Assembly: GCA_004335835.1 (NCBI GenBank)
Contig: RWJK01001850.1
Span: forward strand, 75,875-139,874
From: Scenedesmus sp. ARA3
Taxonomy: Eukaryota > Chlorophyta > Chlorophyceae > Sphaeropleales > Scenedesmaceae
Length of the DNA stretch: 64,000 bases
Reading direction: 5' to 3'
Of this stretch, positions 23,440 to 34,739 are shown piece after piece. The notes below the pieces were generated by a model. That model worked only from the letters and a program-made list of their open reading frames with translations. It was not told the DNA's origin and did no database searches. The number at the start of each line of letters is the position of its first letter. Position 1 is the first letter of the stretch. Both the position numbers and the translations under genes were made by a program.

Positions 23440-23948
23440 TCACTTGGGGCCCTTGAGGTTGCCCTCGTCTCGCAGCTCGTTCAGCAGCTGCCGCTGCCTG
23501 GTCACATTGTCCAGCTGCGTCTCTGCCAGCGCTATGCTGAACTCGATTGCCTGAGGGTCTGACAGTGCTGCAGCGCTCCTGAACTCTTGCCGAGACTTGA
23601 GCTTGACAAACTGCCTGCACAGGCGTAAAGACAGCAGTAACTGCTGGCTAAACTGTTTGCTGAGTAGAAGCAGGAGAGGTAGCCATCGACAGCCAAGATG
23701 GGTGAATTTGTTGACCAGTGCAGAATGACAAGCAGCAGTAGCAGCAGTAGCATAGCCAACATGCTGCAGCCAGATCGCGGTAGGAGGCCAGAACGCTGAA
23801 AGCAATTCACATTCGTTTTTCATGTACAGCCTATGCGCTGCGCTGGGCCGAGCGACCTGCTGATGCATCACCTTCGATTCTCTGTTGGCATTTGTCGTGC
23901 CTCCCGCAGAAGCGCCCGGTAAAGGCTGAGCACTTTGCTGCGGGACAT
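23440..23948 (-). CDS. LYR-motif (Complex1_LYR) family protein, 2 exons, 83 aa
   Basis: Minus-strand exons 23948-23872 and 23614-23440 (252 nt, phase 2/1 join). The protein begins with a short basic N-terminus, then the LYR tripeptide at residues 9-11 (SLYRALLRE). After the intron comes a basic helix with the conserved downstream Phe (RQEFR, Phe37) and a predicted last helix (LAETQLDNVTRQRQLL). The length matches LYR proteins (80-120 aa). These are small, mainly mitochondrial adaptors that pair with acyl carrier protein in Fe-S cluster supply or assembly of respiratory complexes. Which LYRM subfamily this is cannot be fixed here. The intron is 257 nt. I saw no TGTAA on this strand near the stop. 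Confidence 0.85.
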
Positions 23949-25181
23949 CAGCTAAATAAAAAACAGCGCTTGGCTACGGCATTGGCCTTCCTCGGACACC
24001 CCTGTGCTGCCCCAAGCACATCTACTACCCTGCTTGCAGGACAGCACTGCACTGCACAGCAACAGCAACAGCTGGTGCCCACCCCCGTGATGCAGCTCAC
24101 ACACGATCTAGTATTGACCATACAGATTGAGCACACAAGCTACTTTGGAATCTCATTCAAAGGCACATGCCGCTTTTGCCGCTTGCCGCTTTTGATGCCT
24201 CAGCTACCCAGAACCATATGGTTCATGCATGAGCTTTACTCATGTTGGTTACAACAATGTAACGGTTCACACAGCAACCACCACAAGGCACAGTTGTCAA
24301 GTAACTGCACGTGCATCTGTTTGAAGTGCTGGGTCCACCTTATCACGCCTGCAATACCTAGACGGCACAGCCGTTGTAGGTAAGCACAAGTCAGGCGCCG
24401 GCATGCTGCCACACCAGCCACCTGCTGTTATGCCTGACACACCACAAACGGACTCTGCATGCACACTGCCCACGGCAGCCTGCTGTTCACCAGGTCATAA
24501 CGAACCATGATCCATGATCAACGGCAAGATCAGCACAGCTGCATCAGCAGACCTGATGCTTGTCTGCTTACATCAAGGCTGGAGGACCAAGCACAACGGG
24601 TCCAAGGCTCGTGCGTTGTCATGGCAGCAGCTTGCGTGCTGAGCTACGCATAGCACTCTCAGTTGTGTATGCACGCGCCACATACAGGCAGCAGCGGAAG
24701 CAGCAGCTGTTTCAAGCAAACTGCCCCCGCAGGTTGGCACAACCTTTGGCTGCAATTGCCAACGCCCCTACACGTAAGCAGCGTCCAACAATGGACCATG
24801 GCAACTTGATATCTAAAGTTTTAGAAGACACTCGACAGCGCCCACAAGACAACAGACTCTCAGCATACCGTGCAGAATGCCGCGCAACCAACAGGGTCTG
24901 TGCGCCGCTTGCACTGTAAGCAGTATATGTGTCAGCACCAATCAGCGCAATACAAGGCATCGGAAAGTCCAACATCGCCACCACCACTTGGCAGCACGCT
25001 GCCATGTGGGGCTGCTGCAGCAGCTGCATCGAGGAGGCGCCGATAGCATAAGCAGGGTGCTGCGCTCACACACATGCTGACGTGCCAATTGAGCCGTGTT
25101 TTGCCGCGTCTCACCAACACACTGCATCACACAACAGTCAACACCAGCATCCCACCCCAGTCAACAGAGAGTATGCTTGAG
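23949..25181. other. Spacer between LYR start and DEK end
   Basis: It holds the LYR promoter and the DEK 3' flank. A minus-strand TGTAA at 24572-24568 could be the DEK polyadenylation signal, about 610 nt after the stop. No gene is supported; the open frames have no domain. Confidence 0.5.
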
Positions 25182-25428
25182 TTACTCTGCTGGAGCCGGC
25201 GCTGCTGCCTCGGCTGCAGCAGGCTCTGCTGCTGCTGCTGCTGCTGCTGCAGGCACAGCCTCCACTGTTGCTGGCTGCTGCTCCTTGGCAGCCGCTGCGT
25301 CGTCAGCAGCAGGCGCGGCTGCAACAGCAGCAGCAGCCTCCTCTGCGGCAGGAGCAGCCTCCGCTGCTGCTGCTGCTGCTGGCTCCTCAGCTGCTGCTTG
25401 ATCTGGCTCCTTCTCATCCTGCAAAGAT

Positions 25429-25463
<35 letters not shown>

Positions 25464-27194
25464 GCAGAGTCAACTGGGTGCTTGGAAAGTCCCGCAGCCA
25501 GTCATGCACAATTGCTAGCATTCGTCTAACTGCATTCATCTGCCTGCATCCATCTGCCTGCACACCACCAGCTCAACGATCCTGTGGATTATAGGAACCA
25601 GGCATCGCATGCCTGCAGGCAAGAAGGCCCCTGCCTCCCAAAGACAGGCGAGCTGCAGTCCAACGCGACCTCTGCTTTGCAACTCTGGCTGTCACAGCAG
25701 CAGCCATCAACAGCTACGCAGCGCACCTCGCTGCCCCATGTTTCTGCTGCTGCATCGCCACCACGGACCTGCTGCTGCGGCGCCTCCGCCCCCTGCTCCT
25801 CCGCTGCAGCAGCCGGCTCTGCTGCTGCTGCCTCCTCCTCCTTAGGCGCTTCCTGCTGCTGCTGCTCTCCTGCATCAGCTGCATCTGCTGCCTCCTGCTG
25901 CTTGTCAGATGCACCTTCACCGTCTGCTGCTGCAGCAGCCTCTTCCTGCTGCTCCGCATCTGCTGCATCTGCTGCTGCTGGCTGCTGCTGCGCCGCGCCG
26001 TCATCCTGTGCGTCAACCCAGCCCTGGATTACACCCTTCAGGAACTTCTTCTTGGGCTTCAAGTCCACCTGCACATCAATTTGATGATTGGGGCGCAGCC
26101 GGCAGCGTGTTAGCAACAACGTCATCGCAAGTGCAGCAAGGGCATGGATGGGCGCAGCACCGCACAGCACAGGGCAGCAAGGGCACAGCATGACGCAGCA
26201 AGGCATAGCAAGGCACGGCAAGCAGTGCGATGCTGTTGTCACTGCCACGGCACCACACAGTGCACAACAAACGGGCCGATGTCCAGGTAGCAGCAACGCA
26301 CAGCCAGCAGCGTGTTTACTGACGACACGGGCAGCAGGGCGCAGCCAGCACAGTGATGCTGTTGCAGATGCCATTGGCAGGGCACTACACAGAGTGTGAC
26401 AGACCGGCCACCTGCGCACGTGCTCCGCGGCAAGCGACAGGTGCCCCAACTAACGCACACCCTTGCCCTTTATGCCAGCAGCTAACCAAGCAGCCCGACA
26501 TTTGTCGTCCCAGCGGCCCTTGCCGCACGCCGCGCAATGCGTGCAGTGACATGCCAAAAACATCACGCTCAACTTCCCGCCCAGCCTCCCACCTTGAACT
26601 GCTCCTCCAGCTGCTGGTGCAGCTGCTTGTAGCTGACCGTCTGCAGGTCCACGCCCTGCAGCAGCGCCAGCAGCGCAGCACGCAGCTGAGGCTCGCCAGG
26701 CAGCGCATCGCCTGACGCAGCAGCAGACGCAGCAGCAGCAGCAGCAGCAGACGCAGCAGATGCGCATAGAGAGCACGGTTAGTTAGCGGACTAAATGGCA
26801 GAGAGGCAGTATCCAGTGTTGAGGTGGAGCGTGGGCGCTGCCTATCCTGTTACTCGTGCACAGCCGGCTGTCAGGCTCGGGCGGACATATGTCTGGCTGC
26901 AGGCAGCCAGGACGCAGGCACACTTGGCAGCACGCAATGCTGTCTGTGCAGGGGTGCTGCCACACACTGAACCCCTTCCGTTGAGACCTCGTGCAGCCTT
27001 GCACAGCCAGCGGACACCCGCTGCCAACCGTACTGCATAACTGCGCGCCTGTCGTACAGCAGTAACTGCCCAGCCCCGCCCCATAGCCCTCCTGCACCCT
27101 CCTCACCTTCTGCTGCTGCCTCTGCCATGTCAGCATCATCCTCCTGCTGCTGCTTCTTGCCACGGCCCCTGCCCTTGCCAGCAGAGGCCGGCGT

Positions 27195-27225
<31 letters not shown>

Positions 27226-30200
27226 CCCTTGCTGCCGCGGCCCTTGCCTTTGGCAGCAGAGGCAGGCGCAGCCTTGCGCGCCTTCTTCTTGGCAGTGCCC
27301 TCCTCCTCCTGCTGCTCCTCGTCAGCTTCATCATGCGCCTCATCTGCATCTGCCTCATCTGCCTCTTCTGCTGCTGCATCGTCGTCGCTGTCGGCTGCTG
27401 CTGCTGCTGCCTTGCCGCGGCCGCCCTTGGCCTTGCCTTTGCTGGCTGGCGCGGCGCGCTTTGGTGCGGCGCGCTTCTTGCCCTTCTTTGGCGTCCCCTC
27501 CTCCTGCAGTGACCAGTTGGCGATGCAGAAGATTGCAGGCAGTGAGGGAGTGCGCAGCAGGGAGCACAGAGTGTCAAGCTGCACGCTTCTTGCCCTTCTT
27601 TGGCGTCTCATCCTCCTGCAGTGGCCAGATGAAGACGCAGAAAGAGGATGCAGGAAGCAGTGAATGCTGATTGACGCAGCGCGTTTTGGTGCGGCACGCT
27701 TCTTGCCCTTCTTTGGCGTCTCCTCCTCCTGCAGCCACAACAAAGACACAGAGATTTGCAGCAAGCAGTGAAAGTGGTCGCTTTTGTGCACGCTTCTTGC
27801 CCTTTGTCGGCGTCTCCTCCTCCTGCATACGCAACGCAGATGCAGAAAGAGTGCAGCAAGAAGTGAGTGCTGGCTGGCGCGGCGCGCTTTGGTGCTGTAC
27901 TTTGCTTCTTGCCCTTCTTCAGTGTGTCTTCATCCTGCAATGGCCAGATGAAGATGCAGAAAGAGGATGCAGCAAGCACAAATTAGGCAAGCAGCGAGGG
28001 TGCGCAGCAGGGAGCACAGCGCGGTGAGGCGCAGCCAGCAGCATAGCAGGCATGATGCCACAGCCGCAGTGCTTTATCCTGGATGCTACATTGCAACAGC
28101 AAAACAGCAGCAGCAAAACATACCCGTGACAGTCAACCATCTTCAACTCTGCACCCCACCACCCACCTGCTCAGACTCCTGCTCCTCACTCTGCTGGTCC
28201 TCCTCACTCCTAACCAAACACCAAATATAACAAATACAAGTCAACCTTCTTGAAAAAAACACCCACCTGCTCGGACTCCTGCTCCTCCTCACTCTGCTCC
28301 TCTTCACTCTGCTGCTCCTCACTCTGCTCTTCCTCCTCATCTTCATCGCCCTCATGAGCTGCCTTGCGGGCCTTGCCGCCAGCCCCCTTGGCCTTCTTCT
28401 TGGCGGTGGAGGACTTGGCAGCGGAGCCGCCAGCAGACCTGCCGCGCTTGGCGCCTGCCTTGGGCGTGGCTGCTGCTGCCTTGCTGCGCTTCTTGGCGGC
28501 AGCGGCCTTCTTCTTCTCCTCCTGCAGGCGCGACAAGCAGCAATGTGTGAGTTGTTACAGTATTGGTGGCTGCTGCTGCTGCTGCTGCAGCCTTGCTGCG
28601 CTTCTCGGCGGCAGCGGCCCTCTTCTTCTCCTCCACGGGTGAGGTGACGGCAAGACTTCAACATGCCACTTGCTGGTGCAGTCGTACATGTGAAAGGGCC
28701 ACTTGATACGGCTTCTTGACTGACTATTACGTCTGCTGCTGCACACACGCAGTACACGCGCTCACCAGCGCTGCCAGGTCCTTGTCAGAGGCCTGGTGCG
28801 GCTTCTCCAGGAACTCCAGTATGCGCTCAATCTTGCGCTCCTTGTTGCCCTCGCTGGGCCTTGGCAGGTCAAAGGCGTCCAGCAGCTCCCCCAGCGCCGC
28901 CACCTGCCAGCCGCCCAGCTTGGCGGCCACCTTGGCCCGCTCAGCCGCCTGCAGCATGGCAGCAAACAAAAGGGGTGAGAAGAAGGAGGTGTGTAGCACG
29001 TCAGTTTTTGCAGAACAGGCGCGCAGCAGGTGCACATCGTTGCAAGTGCAGCCTGGCACACCTGCTGTTGCTATCGCGACAACAGGCTGGCACAACTTAT
29101 TGGCTGGTGTTTGATGTGCACAGCAGGGGCGAGCGCGCGGTAGGTTTGGCTGCACAGCTGCTTGTTGCCGGCTAAGTGTCGAGACATATGCTGCGCTGCA
29201 GGAATGTGAGCCGCTCTAGTGCATCAAAGCCGCTGTTGCTGATGGCATGTGCTTTGAGCGAAATGCTTGTGACAGCACCGCCGCACCTCGTCGCCCTCAT
29301 AGACCAGTCCTGAGAAGGCCCAGATGTTGCGCTTGCGCTCATGCACCTGCAGGTAACCACGGAAGTAATTCGATGCAGTTGATGCAGAAGATACACGTCA
29401 AATGCAAGCCACATGAGGTAGGCAACAAAAGGAACGACATGCACAGGACCAGCCCCTGTTCAGCATGTGCAGAGTGCAGTGTCGGAAGTGCGGCAGCCAG
29501 TCTGATGTACTCATTGTGGTTGAATAGCAGGTGGTGTTGTGTACAACAACAATGGCTGAAGCCCTGCACGTCGCTGCAAGACTGCAGTGCTGCATGCTGT
29601 GCTCACCACGCCGTCACGACCGAACAGCAGGCGGTGCTTGATTGAAGCAACAGTTGGTAGAACCACCTGCTGCATTGCACGTGCAGCAGGCTTTCCTAAG
29701 TGCTCACCGTGCCGTCGCGGTTGAACAGCAGGCGGTGCAGGCCGCGGATGGTGTCATCCTTGCCGCTGATCTTGCCCAGCTTGAACTTGACCTGCAGCAG
29801 CAGCAGCGGCAGCAGCAGCAGCAGCAGCAGCAAGGCTTGTTGAACAAGCGCAGGAACAGAAGCAGGAAGGGCTGCCCTGCTGAGGCAGGCAGGCAGCACT
29901 GCTGATAACCAGAGCACCCAAGTAAGACGTCACGGCCTGAGTAGGGCTGTGGCTGTGTAGAGTGCAGCAGGGCTTGCCCAGCACGAATCCAGAGATGTGG
30001 TACGGTGTTGCTGGCAGCGTCATTGCCGGAGCTATTTGCTGCTGCTGTGCGCTGCTTTATCCTGTAGCTGCACCAGTTTGAAAATGCGCGCTCACATTGG
30101 GGATGTCGCCCAGCTTCTCACCAGCACCCTGCAAGCACCCACAGGAGCACAACAACTTATGAAAAAGCACACCAGCGGGCAACACGCAGCTGTAGGAGAG

Positions 30201-30985
30201 CATATAATGGATGGTGCCTTTGAATACCGCGTCTTAGTGCTGCTGCTGATAGTTCTGCTGGCACTGACATAAGCACATGAGCGCTGGGGTGCGCCTAGCG
30301 CCAGCCGCGCACGTGCAACGGACAGCACAGGCATCATAACACTGGATAGGAATTGCAGCAGCCCTCACACATGCTGTGCAGAGCAGGGTGGGTGCGCACC
30401 TCCTTGGGTGCTGTCTTGGTGACCGCCTGCTTTGCCTCTGGCATGAACACCTCCGGCTGCAATACATCGACACCCAAATGCGTAGTTAAAGAGGTTTGCT
30501 TGCAAAAGCGGTGTGCACATTTGCAGGTTGTGGAACAACAGCTGCTGGCAGCACTACAGCAGTACAGCCAGCAAGCTGGGAACTGCAACAGCCACAGCCA
30601 TTCCATGCTAACCATTCTTACATGGCGGATGAAGCAGCAACAAGGCAATGCACTTCAAAGCATTGGCTGGTTGGTATGATGCTACACAAGTACAGCATGC
30701 AGCAGCGACACAGCAAAGCCCAACACCCACCTTCTTCCTCTCACGCTTGCCCTCCACAACTGTCAGATGCAGCAGCGGCTGCTTCTTAGGGCTGCTTCCA
30801 TCCTTGTCCTCATCTGCATCGTGCTCCGCCTGCTCCTGCTTCTTTTTCTTGCCCTTTGCCGGTTCCTTGTGCTCCTTGGGCTGCTCCTGCTGCTCCGCTG
30901 CCTCGGGTGCGTCCTGCGCCTCTGCTGCATCATTATCGGCCTGTTTCGTGTCTAGTTCCATAGGTGCTGCCTCTACTTCCGCCAT
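25182..30985 (-). CDS. DEK: DEK-type chromatin-associated protein, 11 exons, 659 aa
   Basis: Minus-strand exons: 30985-30731, 30456-30400, 30128-30096, 29791-29708, 29346-29287, 28948-28766, 28521-28267, 27503-27107, 26711-26593, 26068-25769, 25418-25182 (1980 nt, TAA stop). After an acidic/Lys-rich N-terminus come the DEK core segments: GKRERKKPEVFMPE, then LGKISGKDDTIRGLHRLLF, then KRNIWAFSGLVYEGDE, then a SAP-like helical block ending ILEFLEKP. Lys/Ala/Glu-rich linkers follow. At ~442-481 is a DEK C-terminal helical domain (LLALLQGVDLQTVSYKQLH), then KKKFLKGVIQGWVDAQDD and an Ala/Glu/Gln tail. DEK proteins bind DNA and histones in the nucleus. An in-frame ATG also exists at 31015; I chose 30985 (MAEVEAAP) by resemblance. 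Introns 4, 6 and 7 carry multiple copies of exon edges. Confidence 0.85.
27504..27940 (-). repeat. Four tandem echoes of DEK exon 8 acceptor and start
   Basis: On the minus strand, acceptor-plus-exon-start copies begin at 27934, 27822, 27728 and 27615, ahead of the full exon at 27503. Spacings are 112, 94, 113 and 112 bp. Each copy starts in the same phase and encodes variants of EEETPKKGKKRA (the most diverged reads DEDTLKKGKKQS). Only the last copy continues into the long Lys/Ala/Asp exon. Confidence 0.9.
28146..28210 (-). repeat. Donor-side echo of DEK exon 7
   Basis: The end of exon 7 (SEEEQESEQ plus donor GTGGGTG) is repeated about 100 bp downstream as SEEQESEQ plus GTGGGTG. The full exon is the first copy in transcription order. 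Confidence 0.75.
28588..28640 (-). repeat. Acceptor-side echo of DEK exon 7
   Basis: A copy of the start of exon 7 (EEKKRAAAAEKRSKAAA versus EEKKKAAAAKKRSKAAA) lies about 110 bp upstream in transcription order. The true exon has the better acceptor (CGCCTGCAG). Confidence 0.8.
29505..29640 (-). repeat. Two donor-side echoes of DEK exon 4
   Basis: The end of exon 4 (HRLLFNRDGT plus donor GTGAGC) recurs at 29604-29640 as HRLLFGRDGV with the same donor, and more weakly near 29508-29534. Both lie in the intron downstream of the real exon. Confidence 0.7.
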
Positions 30986-32059
30986 TGTGGCGAGATCAAC
31001 ACCGCCCGGGCACACGCAACAATGCTGGCTGAGGTTGTTCTAGCAGTGGATGCTGAGTGTTATGTTCAGCAACACGGGATGCTGACTACTGATTTTGAGA
31101 TTGTGGAACCAGCCTGGCCGCGTGCCGAGACAACAACCACCCCATTCGTGTAACTGACAGGTTTCGAAACACGTTTGAAACCATCCAGCATTTAGTCCCC
31201 CGTAAGAAGCCGTTGACAGCTGAAGACGGCCATACAGAAGTTCCTGCTGCATTACAAGCGCGCACCCGCCCATGCAATTGCACTTGAGTGCTGGTGCACA
31301 TGTCCCTGGAAGAACCTGCACGCCAGCTGCCAGCCGCAGAGCATGACGACATTCAAACTTAAGCCTGCAACGTAATACAAGCATATGAAGCCGCCGACCC
31401 TGGCAGAGGCAGCTAGATACACTGTGCGCAAGCTGTAACATCACCTCTCACTGCGCGAACACAAGTAGCAGGGCATGCTGTGCAGCGTCTCACTGCAACA
31501 TCAGACTTCCACAGCAGTGTGAGCACAGGCAAAACAACCAACACAAGAATAGTTATGGCAACTGGATGTGTCCTTGCAGCGACCGACAGCAAAAATGGAC
31601 AACGTCGCAATGCTGTGCGCTGCCAACACCTTGGCAGGTGCGTGTGTCCAACCCCGCACATATCCTTCATCAGGCTCGTAACACACAAATAGACCAGATC
31701 AAAAAATGGGTTGGCGCGCTGCCATGTGTGCGTACATCAACTCTCTTCGCAACTCACCCTACTTCCCCTTCAACTGAAGCAGCAAGCAAGACAGACACTG
31801 GCAGCCTGCAGAGACTGACACAACCAGGCCTACGCAGCTTTACTGCTGCTGCCCGCTGCACTTGTTTTCTGCAAGCAGCTGCTGCTGCGCTTACTACACC
31901 GGGCCTTGGCCATGCTGCTGCCTTGGACAGCATGCCTGCAAGCTGCTGCTGCTGCAGCTGCTGTTGCTGCTGCTGCTGAGCCCCAGGCATTGGCCGCACT
32001 GCTGGCCTTCCTGCAAGCCGCTGCACGTTTTCTGCAAGCTGCTGCTGCCGCCGCTGCTG
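30986..32059. other. Spacer between DEK start and TOM20 end
   Basis: No gene recognised. A minus-strand TGTAA at 31253-31249 could end the TOM20 transcript, about 0.95 kb after its stop. The part next to 30985 should be the DEK promoter. CTG/GCTGCTG clusters near 31850-32060 give open frames in several phases but no domain. Confidence 0.5.
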
Positions 32060-32150
32060 CTGCTGCTGCTTAGGCCTTGGCTGGGCTGCCGCCCTTGGAG
32101 AGCATGAGCACACCCACGATCATGGCGCCCAGGGTCACCCAGCCCTCTGC
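32060..32150 (-). repeat. Downstream echo of the TOM20 stop exon
   Basis: About 128 bp after the real exon end the last ~75 nt are repeated nearly exactly (GWVTLGAMIVGVLMLSKGG, then SPAKA and a stop). The copy has one Ile-to-Met change and no complete exon in front. Its position past the stop codon places it in the 3' UTR or 3' flank. Confidence 0.85.
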
Positions 32151-32196
32151 CCCCTTGTCCGCAATCCTCTGCACTTTTCCTGCAAGCTGCTGCATT

Positions 32197-34366
32197 TCAG
32201 GCCTTGGCTGGGCTGCCGCCCTTGGAGAGCATGAGCACGCCCACGATGATGGCGCCCAGCGTCACCCAGCCCGCCACGTCCCACCAGAACTCGTTGGCCT
32301 CGCCGCCGTTCTTGCCGGAGCCGCCGCCACTCACCGCCCCCGCCGCCTGCGCCTGCACACATCGGCAACACATCGGCACATGTTGTGCAGTAGGCTTAGG
32401 GGGTGAGCAGTGCAATAACAGGTGCCCGGAGAACATTTGTGATCTAAAACTTGCGGTGAAATGAAAAACAGCAGCAGCTAGCTACACATGCAGCAGCCTC
32501 TGGCTTCCGTACACTGCGAGTAACATGTTGCATTGCCCCCAGTCGAGGGCTTTAGTCTGGCCCCTGCTCACCTGCTGCAGCTGCGACTGAATCTCATCAT
32601 AGTACTCTGGAGCCTGCGCAGCACAGCATCCCAGGCACGGTGTTCAGGCGGGAGGTGTTCAAGGGGGATCGTTTAATTGATATACATCGTGAACTGCGGT
32701 CATATAGCACATGTTCGCAGACTCCTTCAGGGCCATGGGCTGGAAGTGGCCCCTTCCAACCTGTTATGAACTACACCATACACACGTGCCGCACACCATT
32801 GGTAGCAGGAAGCTGCACGCTGCGTTGCGGGCGCACCTTTTTGCACATCTCCAGCGCTTTCTTGTAGGTCTCATTGCTGGGCTCCTGCAGCAGAAAACAG
32901 ACAGCAGAAGCAAGAAGACATGAGGACAGGTGTGAGTTGCTGCGCCGCCGCGTCCCATCCTACGGTGCTACCCAAATCCCGCATGCCAGCGGTGAGCCGA
33001 CTGCTGCACGCCGCACCGCATGCTGCACTGCCCAGTGGCGTCAGGCATGGCAGTGCACGTGCTGATCACGTTGTGTGCATGCACCTGCGCTGCACATTTC
33101 GACTGCCCTGTGCTAAGCAGCTGCCGGGCGAGCCACTCAACACTGTCGAGTGTGGCTGTGCGCACTGCTGCTGCCTCTCTGCACATTGCCACTGCACAAC
33201 ACCAGCTGGCGCTGCTGCTGCCGGGCGCACCTTCTCCTTGCAGTGCTTGAAGTAGTCCTCGGCCTTGTTGAAGTGCTGCAGCGCTGTCTTGCGGTCCGCT
33301 GCCAGGAAGCCCTGCGGGAGCAGCAGCAACAACAAATTCAGCATTGAAGCACACTCACAGTGCGCATCGCGCGCTTGATAACTGCTCAGCTGCGCGGAAG
33401 TTGCATCAACTCCATCAATCACATGCCTTTGTGGCGGCAAGCACGGCAGCCAGACAGCCAATGCAGCTGCTGCCATTGGCAAGGAGCGCTAAAGCAGCAG
33501 CAGCTCCAGATGCATGTGTATGCTTGCATGCCACTGTCTGCGGCATGCATGCAGTCCATGTGATGCCAAACTGCACAGCGCCCATCGCGCGCTGCTGCCA
33601 GCTGCGAGCTGCGAGCTGCTGCACGCGATCCACGCACCATGGATGTGTATGCGTTGCCTAGGCACCACTCTGCATCTGTGCGCTCTGGATCAATCGACAG
33701 CGCCTGCTCTAGCTTGGCGATGGCCTGCAAGAGCAGCAGCAGCAGCAGCAGCAGCACAGCCCAAGAATGTCAGGCACGAACCGGATTGCTGGCAGGCGAT
33801 TGCGCCATTTGTGATGCTGCTTGCTGGCTGCTCAGGCAGCTGATGTGCGCTGCAATTGCTTGCAGATCTTCCCACACAGCATGTGAAGCATGCAGGCCTG
33901 CCTGGTCTCCTGGTCTGCTGCTGTCTTTGGGCGCTGCAGCTGCTGCCACTCACATCTGAGATGCACTTGTCTGCATCGGACCCCTGCTTGAAGTGTGCCA
34001 GCTCCAGCAGCGCTCCTCCCCAGCGCACCAAAGCCTGCAGGAAAAGAAATGTGCAAGCATAGTCGACATCACACAAGAACAGCAGGTGCTCAAGCATGCG
34101 AAGCACCCCGTGCCATGTGACCTGACAGCAGTAGCAGCATGATTTCTGCCAGAATGGCATGCATGTGACCACTGCTGCAGGCACCTACGTGTGCATTGGT
34201 GGGGTCTTCTTGGAAGTCTTTCTGCGCTTGCGCCTTAGCGACCTCGAAGAACTGCTCCCTGCAGGGCCCCAGGCAGCAAGTGAGCCTCCAAGTCACTATT
34301 ACGTGCAGGGCGCACCAAGTGCACGTTGCCTGACGAGGTTTACCTCTCTGATTCGTCTGCGAACAT
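32197..34366 (-). CDS. TOM20: TOM20 mitochondrial import receptor, plant type, 8 exons, 195 aa
   Basis: Minus-strand exons: 34366-34344, 34258-34189, 34034-33954, 33724-33638, 33311-33231, 32884-32837, 32613-32572, 32352-32197 (588 nt). The order matches plant TOM20: cytosolic N-terminal helix (REQFFEVAKAQAQKDF), then ALVRWGGALLELAHF, then the TPR pair AIAKLEQALSIDPERTDAEW / CLGNAYTS and ALQHFNKAEDYF, then EPSNETYKKALEM and APEYYDEIQSQLQQ. A Gly/Ser linker leads to one C-terminal transmembrane segment at ~169-187 (GWVTLGAIIVGVLML) and a short basic tail. Plant-lineage TOM20 is a tail-anchored outer-membrane receptor for presequences. The 23-nt first exon (MFADESE) was fixed by phase and by resemblance. 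The gene is divergent from coatomer zeta, 373 bp away. Confidence 0.9.
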
Positions 34367-34739
34367 TCTGTTTGTTGGAATAAAGAAGGGATCAGACAGG
34401 CAGATCAGCAGCAAAAGGCTGGAGGCAATTTCAGACGCAGGCAACGTCAGGTCGCTTGTCTTGATCAAGGTCTCTGTCAGCCGTGGTTCAATGAGCGTTG
34501 ATGCGAGACGTACGTGTATGCCTCCTGAGTGCGTCAGAAAAGGGCTGTCATTTTGCCAGAGGATAAACCACTCCTGCGAACTCCGTCCCTCGCAAACTTG
34601 TGTCGTTTGGATTACCGTCGTTTTCATATTAGCCTGATCAACTCATTCTAGTGCACTTTGAACCACGCAATCACTGCCTTTGGCCAGAACTGCTGTCCTG
34701 CCTGCTGTTTGTACAGACTCTACCAACGAAGCGGTCACA
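34367..34739. promoter_or_regulatory. Shared 373-bp divergent promoter region, TOM20 / coatomer zeta
   Basis: The start codons of TOM20 (-) and coatomer zeta (+) are 373 bp apart with no gene between, so both core promoters and 5' UTRs must lie here. No TATA box or named element was identified. The CTG repeats that fill neighbouring introns are absent. Confidence 0.6.

Noticed and set aside
25182..34366. LYR, DEK and TOM20 genes as a functional cluster
   Set aside because: Same strand and neighbours, but separate promoters and spacers over 1 kb and unrelated roles.
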